A stretch of DNA of 57,198 bases from Hyphomicrobiales bacterium. Lineage in GTDB: Bacteria > Pseudomonadota > Alphaproteobacteria > Rhizobiales > CAJQND01. Numbering within the stretch: position 1 is the first letter of the stretch; each line of letters begins with the position of its first letter. This document shows, in pieces, positions 17,378 through 24,874 of the stretch. The translations under genes and the position numbers were made by a program. The stretch is taken from NCBI GenBank assembly GCA_028285595.1, contig JANQOW010000054.1, positions 1 to 57,198 on the forward strand. Reading direction: 5' to 3'. A model generated the notes under the pieces. That model did not search any database. It had not been told where the DNA came from and was given only the letters and a program-made list of their open reading frames with translations.

Positions 17378-17412
17378 GGCGTCCTGCACGTTCCTGCAGG
17401 GCGCCATTTCTT
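17378..17412 (+). terminator. Intrinsic terminator after the small secreted protein gene
   Basis: Eleven-base stem GGCGTCCTGCA (17378-17388) and TGCAGGGCGCC (17395-17405) with one G-T pair and a six-base loop, followed by ATTTCTTA. It lies 19 bases after the stop codon. The stem is symmetric, so it may also stop transcripts from the convergent LysE gene, whose stop codon is at 17411-17413; on that strand, however, the U-rich tail is lacking. Confidence 0.8.
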
Positions 17413-18031
17413 ATCGTTGGGTTGCCGCCGTCAAAACACCGGCGCCAATGAGAAAACTGGCTCCCGCCCTGTTTACTTTGCGCAAAGTTTCCGGACGCCG
17501 GAAACGCTCGCGCAGATGGCCGGCCAAGACGGCCCATATGGCAGCGCCTAAAGCCGCCAAAACCAGAAAGGTTGTTTCCAGGATGACGAACTGCGGCAAC
17601 ACAGGCGCAGACGGGTTCACGAATTGAGGCACGAACGCCACAAAGAACACGATGCTCTTCGGGTTGAGTGCGGTCACAATATAAGCATTCCAGAACATCG
17701 CGCGGTTGCTGTTGCTGGCGGAGGTTTTCTCCAAGCCGGCCAGTTCCGGCTTTGCCCGCCACAAACCGATGCCGAGCCAGATCAGGTAAGCCGCCCCGGC
17801 CAGCTTTAGGGCCGTGAACAATGTTGCCGAGGCCGCAAGCACGGCGCCTGCGCCCATCAGCGAGGCCGTCATGGCTGTAAAGTCCCCAAGCGTGACCCCG
17901 GGCACCGTGGCCCACGCCGTCTGTTTGCCACGCCCCAGAGCATAGCTTACCACCAGCATAACCGTGGGGCCCGGCACTGCCAGCAATACCCCGCTTGCAA
18001 CCACAAATGCTATCCAGACTTCAATCGACAT
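17411..18031 (-). CDS. LysE/RhtB-family amino-acid exporter
   Basis: 206 residues from ATG 18031 (MSIEVWIAFVVASGVLLAVP); an in-frame upstream ATG at 18064 is less likely. Six hydrophobic segments, with the family signature GPTVMLVVSYALGRG near the N-terminus and NPKSIVFFVAFVPQFV in the middle. RhtB-type proteins export homoserine, threonine or other amino acids by proton exchange. The gene has no operon partner on its strand; the LysR gene to its right (18096) ends 65 bases before it and reads the same way, so they may be loosely linked. Substrate cannot be told. Confidence 0.88.
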   Translation of the reverse strand: MSIEVWIAFVVASGVLLAVPGPTVMLVVSYALGRGKQTAWATVPGVTLGDFTAMTASLMGAGAVLAASATLFTALKLAGAAYLIWLGIGLWRAKPELAGLEKTSASNSNRAMFWNAYIVTALNPKSIVFFVAFVPQFVNPSAPVLPQFVILETTFLVLAALGAAIWAVLAGHLRERFRRPETLRKVNRAGASFLIGAGVLTAATQR

Positions 18032-18095
18032 CGGCTGCTTGGCTCCGTTGCAGTCAAGGGGCAACTAAAGACCGCTGATGAAACAACATGCAAGG

Positions 18096-18947
18096 CTAAT
18101 TGTTCATCCCCGCCGAACCGAGTTGCTCCAGAAGGTTCAGAAGCCACGACCAGTCCATGCCGGCCGCTTCATTGGTGATGAGGTAGGTGGGACGGCTGAA
18201 CACCGGCGCATCAGCCACACGATGCAGGTGCCCGGCCGCCAAATGAGGCTCTGCGAGCGGTTCCGGCAGATAAGCCGAGCCCTCATGCGTCAAGATGTGA
18301 TCCAGTGCCCACACGGCAGAACCGAAGGTGACCTTGGCGGTATCCGCATCCGCATAGGCTGCAGCATGGCGGCGCCCGAAATCATCACCCAGATCCACGT
18401 ATACATAGGCCGGGTCAAATCGTGCCGGGCTGACCTTCCGGTCAGACACCAAGATCAGGTTTTCCGGCGCCAGGGCGTGCACCGTCTGATTGTCATGGGC
18501 AGCAGGGTTGTAGGTGAGCGCAGCATCCACGAGGCCCGTACCGAGCCAACGGTCCAGTTCCACCTGCTCGCCGGGCCAGGCGGAGAGGGCAAGCGATGTG
18601 CGGTCCCTGTAAAGAGCGCCAAACAGGGGCTTGCCGAGTTGGGGCCACAGGTCCATGTGACAGCCGATCCGGCACACCGCCTCAACGCCATCGGGCAAGG
18701 ATGTTTCTTGCCGCGCCTGATGCCAAAGCTCCAGCATCGCATCGGCAGATCTTTTGAACTTGCGCCCGGAGGAGGTAAGCGATGCTCCGGACTTCTGGCG
18801 GTGGACGAGAATTTGCCCAAGCTCATCCTCCAGCGCCTTGAGCCGGGCGGTGACCGTGGACTGGGTTACGTTAAGCCGTTCGGAGGCACGCACCAAACTG
18901 CCCGTTTCCACAATGGCCAGAAAGGTGCGCAATATGGTGATATTCAT
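18096..18947 (-). CDS. LysR-family transcriptional regulator of the LLM oxidoreductase gene
   Basis: 283 residues. The N-terminal winged helix (about 1-60) reads MNITILRTFLAIVETGSLVR then ASERLNVTQSTVTARLKALE. The effector domain (about 85-283) is on the short side for LysR and not otherwise recognisable. The gene is divergent from the LLM flavin oxidoreductase gene, and the 128-base gap between them holds two perfect palindromes, the probable operators. It may also run into the downstream LysE gene (65-base gap). A regulator-exporter-oxidoreductase set is plausible but unproven. Confidence 0.85.
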   Translation of the reverse strand: MNITILRTFLAIVETGSLVRASERLNVTQSTVTARLKALEDELGQILVHRQKSGASLTSSGRKFKRSADAMLELWHQARQETSLPDGVEAVCRIGCHMDLWPQLGKPLFGALYRDRTSLALSAWPGEQVELDRWLGTGLVDAALTYNPAAHDNQTVHALAPENLILVSDRKVSPARFDPAYVYVDLGDDFGRRHAAAYADADTAKVTFGSAVWALDHILTHEGSAYLPEPLAEPHLAAGHLHRVADAPVFSRPTYLITNEAAGMDWSWLLNLLEQLGSAGMNN

Positions 18948-18966
18948 CGGATTCGGATTTTGTTCA

Positions 18967-18983
18967 ATTCGATAAAATCGAAT
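18967..18983. promoter_or_regulatory. Palindromic operator candidate ATTCGAT-AAA-ATCGAAT
   Basis: A perfect 7-base inverted repeat (18967-18973 and 18977-18983) with a three-base spacer, inside the divergent region of a LysR gene and an LLM oxidoreductase gene. It contains the T-N11-A arrangement expected for LysR-type sites (TTCGATAAAATCGAA). It begins 20 bases upstream of the LysR start, so it could serve autorepression and activation of the neighbour. Confidence 0.6.
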
Positions 18984-18991
18984 ATTTACTC

Positions 18992-19003
18992 CAAAATATT
19001 TTG
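18992..19003. promoter_or_regulatory. Second palindrome in the LysR/LLM divergent region
   Basis: CAAAATATTTTG, a perfect 12-base palindrome centred about 23 bases from the first operator candidate (18967-18983). LysR tetramers usually occupy a recognition site and a nearby activation site roughly two to three turns apart; the spacing fits this. It is AT-rich and could instead be a chance symmetric sequence near the promoter. Confidence 0.4.
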
Positions 19004-19075
19004 TTTCACAAATAGATGCCTGTTTGCGATCTTTACGCCCGGTCTGGCTTCACGCAGCAGTAAGGGTGAACGCAC

Positions 19076-20128
19076 ATGAAGTTTCAACTGGCACTCAACC
19101 TGGAACGCAACGACGACACGATCAGCATGGAGGCCGTTCGCGACCACACGCTGGAAATGGTACAAATGGCTGATCGGGCCGGCTTCAGCGTGGTGTGGTC
19201 GGCGGAACACCATGCGCTGGAGATGACGATTGCGCCCAATCCGTTTCAGATCCTGACCTGGCTGGCGCCTCATACGGAACGCATCAGGCTTGGCACGGCG
19301 GTTGCCGTTGCGCCCTACTGGGACCCGATCAGCCTGGCGGGCGAAGCTGCTTTTACCGATCTGATCAGCAACGGGCGGCTTGAGTTCGGCATCGGTTCAG
19401 GCGCCTATCAACGCGAGTTCGACCGCATGCACCCGGGCCTGAAGCAGAGCGATGCCTGGCGCTACATGCATGAACTTCTGCCGGCTGTGAAAGCCCTTTG
19501 GGCCGGAGATTATGAGCACAATGGTGAGTTCTGGTCGTTCCCCACATCCACGTCCGTGCCGAAGCCCCTGCAAAAACCTCATCCTCCCATCTGGGTGGCC
19601 GCCCGGGCTCCGATCACCTACGATTATGCCGTGGCCAACGAATGCAACATCATGGCCTGGCCTTTGACCCGCGATATGAGCGAGGCGGAGCTTTACATGC
19701 AGCGGCTCCAGGACGCCCTTGAGGCCAACCCGGGCAAACCGCGTCCCACGCTTGCCATGATGCGCCACACTCAAGTTTACACCAATGAGCAAGACCGCGC
19801 GTCCGCCATTGCCAGCATCCAAAGTGTCCTGGGCAAGTTTGAGAACCTCTTCAGGAATCTCGGCGATGTCGAAAACGGGTTCCCCAAGGAGATCCCGCTT
19901 AACGAGCTGGAGAACCGCGACGAATACAGCGCTCAGATGCTGGAAACCAACCTGATGTTCGGCTCGCCCGATCAAGTGATCGAGAAGCTCAAGCTCTATG
20001 AAGCCATGGGGGTGGATGAATTCATCTACTATGGCTCCATGGGTCTCGACCATGATCAGCAAAAGCGCTCGCTGGCCCTGTTCTGCGATGAGGTCCTCCC
20101 GGCCTTCGAGCAACCTTTGGCAGCTTAG
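19076..20128 (+). CDS. LLM-class flavin-dependent oxidoreductase (luciferase-like)
   Basis: 350 residues, TIM-barrel bacterial-luciferase family, using reduced flavin (FMN or F420-like) to oxidise a small substrate. Typical segments are MVQMADRAGFSVVWSAEHH, RIRLGTAVAVAPYWDPI, GRLEFGIGSGAYQREFDRMH and a C-terminal FGSPDQVIEKLKLYEAMGVD. Ribosome site AAGGGTGA precedes ATG 19076. It is controlled most likely by the divergent LysR regulator through the palindromes between them. The gene ends six bases before the stop of the convergent MFS gene. Substrate unknown; related enzymes include alkane-sulfonate and nitrilotriacetate monooxygenases and hydroxylases of small acids. No flavin reductase gene is adjacent. 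Confidence 0.9.
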   Translation: MKFQLALNLERNDDTISMEAVRDHTLEMVQMADRAGFSVVWSAEHHALEMTIAPNPFQILTWLAPHTERIRLGTAVAVAPYWDPISLAGEAAFTDLISNGRLEFGIGSGAYQREFDRMHPGLKQSDAWRYMHELLPAVKALWAGDYEHNGEFWSFPTSTSVPKPLQKPHPPIWVAARAPITYDYAVANECNIMAWPLTRDMSEAELYMQRLQDALEANPGKPRPTLAMMRHTQVYTNEQDRASAIASIQSVLGKFENLFRNLGDVENGFPKEIPLNELENRDEYSAQMLETNLMFGSPDQVIEKLKLYEAMGVDEFIYYGSMGLDHDQQKRSLALFCDEVLPAFEQPLAA

Positions 20129-20134
20129 CAGCGC

Positions 20135-21538
20135 TCACGGATCGGGCCTGGTCAATCTCCAGGCCGCAATGACCGAGGCCAGGCTAACAGGCGCAAACGC
20201 AATGAACACCCAGAACGCAGCGTTCTTGGCGGCCGCCTCAGACGCACCATCCGCAAACCCGGCCGCATTGGCCACGATGCCTGCGGCGGCCGCTCCAAGA
20301 GCGAATGAGATCTGCTGCGTTGTGGGAATGGACGAGGCGGTGACATCTTTTTCTCCCTCAGGAGCAGCAGCCACCAAGCGGCGCACCACAAATCCATGCA
20401 TCATGCCGAAGCCGGCGCCCTGCCCGGCGCCGCACAGCACCACGAGCCAAAGATGGCCACTGGGCATGGCGAAAGCCAGACACACACTACTCAGCGCGAC
20501 GCACACAGTGCCGGCGCGGATCAGGGTTGGCTCTGCACGCGGCGGTGCGTTGGAGAAGATCAACGCGGCCGCGCCCCAAGCCACCGCTTCCAAGGCCACC
20601 ACATATCCCGCCTGGAGTGGCGTGATGCCATACAAGGTCTCCAGCAGGATGGGCCCAAACACGAGAAATGACATGGTGGCCGATGCGGCACAGAAAATCA
20701 TAAAGAGGCCGCCACCGGTTTTGGATCCCAGATCGGTTGTCACCGATGGGAACATGTGGCTCTCCGTGCGGGCGCGGTCCACGCGCAGGAACATGGCGAG
20801 CAGAGCCAGGCTGATGAGACAGAGGATCGGAGACCGAAACGGATCAACGACGGCACCCGCTAATGCCACGCAAAGTATAGCCGCACTCAGCACACACAAG
20901 CGGAGCGCGGGTATGCGGGCTGCGCCACGGGGCATCGTGTCAGTGTCTTTGGCCAGCAGGAAGAGCGCCAGGATCACGAACACCAGCGCCTGGGCCCCAA
21001 AGGCCCAATATCCGAAGCGCCAGAGCCCCAAGGTGGAAAAGCTACCGCCAATCAACGGGCCACAGAAGGCCGAGGTGCTCCACACCACGGAAATGGCTGC
21101 CATCAGACGTGGCATGAGTTCGGCCGGGAAGATCCGGGCAAGGGCGATGTACGCCAATGCCAGCAAGCTGCCCCCGCCGAGCCCTTGCAGCAGGCGGCCA
21201 GCCAACACAATTTCCATGTTCCAGGCCAGCGCGCAAACGCCACTGCCAAGGCAGTATAAGCTGGCCGAGCCTACAAATCCCTGGCGCAGGCTGAGCCGTT
21301 GGCTCACCAATCCAGCAGAGGCGCCAGCGAGAATTGAGCCTAGCAGATACAGCGTGAAGGCCCAGGAGATCAGATGGGCCCCGCCCAGTTCTGAAACGGC
21401 GCTGGGCAAAGTGGTGGCCGCCAGCATACTGTTGGCGGCGTGCAACCAAACCGCAAAACAGAGCAGAAGAAACCGAGGAAACAGTCTGGAGCCGAGCAAA
21501 CCTGCCCAACTGTCCTCAATGGCGACCGGCTCAGTCAT
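20135..21538 (-). CDS. MFS transporter, multidrug (DHA2-like)
   Basis: 467 residues from ATG 21538; a TTG extension to 21562 is possible but weaker. About twelve to fourteen transmembrane segments. ANSMLAATTLPSAVSELGG on helix 1 and LAGRLLQGLGGGSLLALAYI on helix 4 (motif C-like region) are typical of drug:H+ antiporters of the EmrB/SMR-like MFS group. The gene is divergent from the Xsc-like ThDP enzyme gene, with about 80 bases of AT-rich DNA between the starts, so both may share a control region. It converges on the LLM gene with a six-base gap. Substrate unknown. Confidence 0.85.
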   Translation of the reverse strand: MTEPVAIEDSWAGLLGSRLFPRFLLLCFAVWLHAANSMLAATTLPSAVSELGGAHLISWAFTLYLLGSILAGASAGLVSQRLSLRQGFVGSASLYCLGSGVCALAWNMEIVLAGRLLQGLGGGSLLALAYIALARIFPAELMPRLMAAISVVWSTSAFCGPLIGGSFSTLGLWRFGYWAFGAQALVFVILALFLLAKDTDTMPRGAARIPALRLCVLSAAILCVALAGAVVDPFRSPILCLISLALLAMFLRVDRARTESHMFPSVTTDLGSKTGGGLFMIFCAASATMSFLVFGPILLETLYGITPLQAGYVVALEAVAWGAAALIFSNAPPRAEPTLIRAGTVCVALSSVCLAFAMPSGHLWLVVLCGAGQGAGFGMMHGFVVRRLVAAAPEGEKDVTASSIPTTQQISFALGAAAAGIVANAAGFADGASEAAAKNAAFWVFIAFAPVSLASVIAAWRLTRPDP

Positions 21539-21617
21539 AGGGAGAGGTTCTTTGCATGACAAATAAAATAACCAAAAAGTTTTCTAATTATAAGCACTCA
21601 AAAGAGAGGACTCTGCC

Positions 21618-23306
21618 ATGGTGAAATTGTCCGGCGGTCAGGCGGCCATCGAAGCGCTTAAGGCAGAGGGGGTCGGCCATGTGTTCGGTCTCATCGGATC
21701 GGCCACGATGGAAATGTTCGACGCGCTCTATGACGCAGACACCATCAAGTTCATCGGCGTTCACGACGAGCGCACAGGCACGCACATGGCGGACGGCTAT
21801 GCCAGAGCGACCGGCCGCGCCGGCGTGATCTTGGCCGGCCAGAATGGGCCAGGCGCCACCAACCTGGTCACCGGGCTCGCGCAGGCCAAGGCTGCTTTCT
21901 CGCCTGTGGTTTCCATTGCGGGCGCCCTGTCCTCGGGTCATGTGTACCGCGACGCCTTCCAGGAGGTGGATCAGCAGGCGCTCTTCACCCCGATCACCAA
22001 GAAGACCTGGACCGTGACCCAGACTGAGCGGGTCCCGGAAATGTTTCGTGAAGCATTTCGCACGGCCTTGAGCCCGAGGCGCGGGCCCGTGCAAATAAAT
22101 CTTCCCCGTGATGTTTTGTCCGGACAAGCGGAGTTCGATGACTTCCAGGCGCCCCAAAACTACCGAGCCCATGACGTCCCGGCCGCCGCGCAGGACCGGA
22201 TCGAACAAGCGGCCGCGCTGCTGAAAAAGTCGGCCCGGCCCGTGATCGTTACCGGGGGTGGCATCAAGAACACGAAGGGTCATGCGCAGACACTGGCGTT
22301 GGCTGAACATCTGAACGCACCGGTCGTCACAGCACCGGGACATGGGGACGCTGTCCCGTTCAGCCATCCCCTGAACGCCGGCCAGATGGGCCCGCGCGGA
22401 AATCCGGTGGCATCCAGGCTTATGAAAGAGGCCGACGTCATCCTGGCCCTGGGCACGCGCCTCGGGTTCAACTCAACCTTCTATTCCTATGACAACATCA
22501 ACAAGGACGCCGACATCATACAGGTTGAACTGGAGCCCACGGCCATTGGGCGTTACTTCCCCGTCGCGATCGGCATCTGGGCCGATGCGGCCACGGCCGC
22601 CGATCAATTGCGTGATGCGCTCGGCACGCTTGAGGCCAAAGCTGAGGTGGAGGCCTGGACAACCGCACTGAAGAACGAGCGCGCTGCCTATTTGGAAAGG
22701 CGCGATGCGGAGGCCAACACCACCGACCATCCGATACAACCTTCCGGACTGTTCAAGGAGCTGCGCGCCGTTTTGCCGGAAGACGCTGCCGTGACGATGG
22801 ATGCCGGCACGCTCTGCCTTCAGGCCACTGACGCCCTGAACTACCACCAGCCCCCTGCATTGTTCACACCTTTGGACTTTGGCCTAGTGGGATTCTCGTT
22901 TGCCTGTGGCCTGGGCATCAAGGTGGGCTGCCCAGAGCGGAGCGTGGTCAGCCTGATGGGAGATGGCGGCTTCGGCATGACGCTTTCAGAACTGAGCACC
23001 GCGGTTGATCACGGCATCAACACCGTGACCATTGTCATGAACAATCAATGCTGGGGCGCCGAGAAAGCCTATCAGCGCGATTTCTTTGGCGAGCGTTATA
23101 TTGGGGCAGACATCTCAAGTCCGCCATTCGATAAAGTGGCAGAGCTTTACGGGGCCGCGGGGTTCAAGGCTGAGACCCTCGCCCAAGTGGGTGAGGCGGT
23201 GCGCGCCGCACTCACGTGCGCAAAGCCGGCGGTGGTGGACATCGCCGTGGACCCTGCTGCGCTCTACAGCTTTCGGCGGGACAGCTTTGTCCACCGGGCC
23301 AAGTAG
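21618..23306 (+). CDS. Thiamine-diphosphate enzyme, sulfoacetaldehyde acetyltransferase (Xsc)-like
   Basis: 562 residues with the three-domain ThDP fold of acetolactate-synthase relatives. Catalytic Glu51 lies in VHDERTGTHMADGYARATG; the ThDP/Mg motif begins at GDGGFGM (448-454) and ends at NN (475-476). NNQCWGAEKAYQRDFFGER is close to the Xsc-specific NYQWGAEKRN region, and GVHDERTG, QNGPGATNLV and FQEVDQQALF also follow Xsc rather than acetohydroxyacid synthase. Xsc cleaves sulfoacetaldehyde with phosphate to acetyl phosphate and sulfite. No pta, sulfonate transporter or sulfite exporter sits beside it, so it may act on a different 2-oxo or aldehyde substrate. It is divergent from an MFS gene and followed by a convergent DMT transporter. 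Confidence 0.8.
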   Translation: MVKLSGGQAAIEALKAEGVGHVFGLIGSATMEMFDALYDADTIKFIGVHDERTGTHMADGYARATGRAGVILAGQNGPGATNLVTGLAQAKAAFSPVVSIAGALSSGHVYRDAFQEVDQQALFTPITKKTWTVTQTERVPEMFREAFRTALSPRRGPVQINLPRDVLSGQAEFDDFQAPQNYRAHDVPAAAQDRIEQAAALLKKSARPVIVTGGGIKNTKGHAQTLALAEHLNAPVVTAPGHGDAVPFSHPLNAGQMGPRGNPVASRLMKEADVILALGTRLGFNSTFYSYDNINKDADIIQVELEPTAIGRYFPVAIGIWADAATAADQLRDALGTLEAKAEVEAWTTALKNERAAYLERRDAEANTTDHPIQPSGLFKELRAVLPEDAAVTMDAGTLCLQATDALNYHQPPALFTPLDFGLVGFSFACGLGIKVGCPERSVVSLMGDGGFGMTLSELSTAVDHGINTVTIVMNNQCWGAEKAYQRDFFGERYIGADISSPPFDKVAELYGAAGFKAETLAQVGEAVRAALTCAKPAVVDIAVDPAALYSFRRDSFVHRAK

Positions 23307-23312
23307 CGGTGT

Positions 23313-24233
23313 TCAGCGCCGGACAGCGAGGATGCCGGCCACGGCGATCAAGGCAATCCCCAAGCCTGTGGTCAGATCCGGCACCTCGGCGAAAAACAAA
23401 AATCCCCACAGTGCCGCAAACGCCAGATAGGCGAAGTCGAATGTGGAGACGATTGAGGCGGGCCCTGCCTGATAGGCAATGGCCGCCCCCACGCTTCCGA
23501 TCAGAATGGCAACCGCCAGCAGCCCCATGGCCAGCCATTCCTCACCGCCCATGGGTATCCACGCCCCCAGCAAGAAGCCGTACGTCGAAACAGTCTCGTC
23601 CGCAGGCGGAAACACGAAGGTCAAAAGGGTTGCTGCTCCTCCGATGACGATAAAGCTGATGTTCAACGCCAGGGACAGGCTCAAAGGATGGTCTTCCTTG
23701 CATTTCGTTCGCGTGAGGATCATGGCTAGAGCATAGAGAATGGACGAGACCAAGGGCAGCAATGCATAGGCATTAAAACTGTCGGCACTTGGTTTCAGAA
23801 TTAACAGAATTCCCAGAAATCCCAGACAAACAGCGATCGCGCCCTGAACTCCGACCTTTTCGCCGATGAACAGCGCCGCAAACAACGTGATAAATAGGGG
23901 CAATGTATAATAGACCGCAGCCGCAACAGACAGCTCCACATGAGGCAGGGCGCTGTAATAAGCCACCCACATAAAGGTGAGCATCAGACTGCGGACAACC
24001 ACCCATCCGGCGCTGCGCCGCAAGAATTTCACCGGTTGCTTGTTCAGCTTGAACGCAAACAGCAAAACCGGGATCGCCAGCACCGAACGGATGACAAAAA
24101 TCTGCCACAAGGGAAAGCTCGCGCTCACCTGTTTTATAAGCGCATCGCCCAATGACAAGGCGAACACGGTGAACACAACGGCGCCGATGGCGAGCGCCAG
24201 ATTATCACCATCTGCATAGCTCAAGCGTGGCAT
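23313..24233 (-). CDS. EamA/DMT-family transporter
   Basis: 306 residues from ATG 24233 (MPRLSYADGDNLALAIGAVV); an earlier in-frame ATG at 24251 is possible. Ten hydrophobic helices in two EamA repeats are visible, with helix 1 VFALSLGDALIKQVSASFPL, then a repeat break around ADSFNAYALLPLVSSILYA and the last helices ASIVSTFDFAYLAFAALWGF. These carriers export amino acids, nucleobases or other metabolites. It converges with the Xsc-like gene, ending six bases from it. No operon partner is seen; substrate cannot be inferred. Confidence 0.88.
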   Translation of the reverse strand: MPRLSYADGDNLALAIGAVVFTVFALSLGDALIKQVSASFPLWQIFVIRSVLAIPVLLFAFKLNKQPVKFLRRSAGWVVVRSLMLTFMWVAYYSALPHVELSVAAAVYYTLPLFITLFAALFIGEKVGVQGAIAVCLGFLGILLILKPSADSFNAYALLPLVSSILYALAMILTRTKCKEDHPLSLSLALNISFIVIGGAATLLTFVFPPADETVSTYGFLLGAWIPMGGEEWLAMGLLAVAILIGSVGAAIAYQAGPASIVSTFDFAYLAFAALWGFLFFAEVPDLTTGLGIALIAVAGILAVRR

Positions 24234-24299
24234 GCTTTGCACATCCTTCACCCGATGACCGTTGGTGGTCAGACTAAGCCCATACTTGGCCGGGACGTG

Positions 24300-24500
24300 T
24301 CAGGAGCCCGTCAGGCGCCGGCGGATCCAGAAAGGGAGCAGCCTGTGCGCATTGGTTCTTTCCTGATCATGAAACATGCTTTCCGCCATATGGAGAATAT
24401 CCACTTTCTCAATTCCCAGCAGTCCAGTTGGGCGGGCATGTGTTCTCGCGTCCGGGCAGATGGCTTGCAAGGACCGGTGAAACAGCCGGTGGACAGCACC
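24300..24500 (-). pseudogene. Remnant of a type II haloacid dehalogenase gene (C-terminal fragment, frameshifted)
   Basis: The 350-base stretch between the DMT and 96-residue genes has no intact gene, but its minus strand encodes a decayed HAD fragment. From about 24418 to the stop at 24302-24300 the frame reads GIEKVDILHMAESMFHDQ and ends in FWIRRRLTGS. This matches the intact dehalogenase gene at 47181-47912 (GIAKSDVLHTAESLFHDH, then CWIYRR). Just upstream, in another frame, GPCKPSARTREHM lines up with its GAYKPSDTNFEYM. A frame change of one base near 24411-24420 joins the two. The N-terminal half with the catalytic Asp is gone. The homology is by eye over about 45 residues; the left edge is exact, the right edge approximate. 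Confidence 0.65.
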
Positions 24501-24581
24501 TGCGCCACACTAGGTCGAATCAGCCCGGTCGTGGCATAAATTGGCGCAATTCTGACGACATGGCGACAAGGTGAGGCGGAC

Positions 24582-24872
24582 ATGGCGGATTTTGATACGG
24601 CGGCCTTCTCCCGCAAGGTGAAAGAAAACACGCAGATCAGATGCGAGGAGATCGATCGGATGATCGAAGCGCTCGAGGCTGAGCGCATCGCCTTGAAAGA
24701 GCGCGACAATGCGGTTGATGTGATGTTGGAGATCTTCAACGAAACCGGCGAGAATATTTCCAGCGCCCACGAGACGCTCAAAGCGCTTGCCGGCGTTGAT
24801 TTGGACGACGAGTTTGGCCGCCCACGTCAAAGCGTCATCATCAATCGGAGCAGCGGCTCGGACAGCGCCTGA
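24582..24872 (+). CDS. Hypothetical small helical protein
   Basis: 96 residues, charged, with a predicted long helix or coiled coil at about 8-65 (SRKVKENTQIRCEEIDRMIE, then ALEAERIALKERDNAVDVML) and a polar tail. No signal peptide, membrane segment or known motif. AGGTGAGG lies ten bases or so before the ATG. The opposite strand is also open over part of this region, but the helical, low-complexity-free sequence on this strand looks more protein-like. It ends two bases before the convergent SDR-like gene. No family recognised; existence moderately supported. Confidence 0.5.
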   Translation: MADFDTAAFSRKVKENTQIRCEEIDRMIEALEAERIALKERDNAVDVMLEIFNETGENISSAHETLKALAGVDLDDEFGRPRQSVIINRSSGSDSA

Positions 24873-24874
24873 CG

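Noticed and set aside
19998-21566. A 522-codon plus-strand open frame over the MFS gene
   Set aside because: Complement of the DHA2-like transporter, with no ribosome site and low-complexity Ala/Thr/Pro content.
24311-24781. A 156-codon open frame on the minus strand opposite the 96-residue gene
   Set aside because: Its upstream half is merely the complement of the plus-strand gene at 24582; its downstream part overlaps the dehalogenase remnant but in a frame that is not conserved beyond the KPS region.
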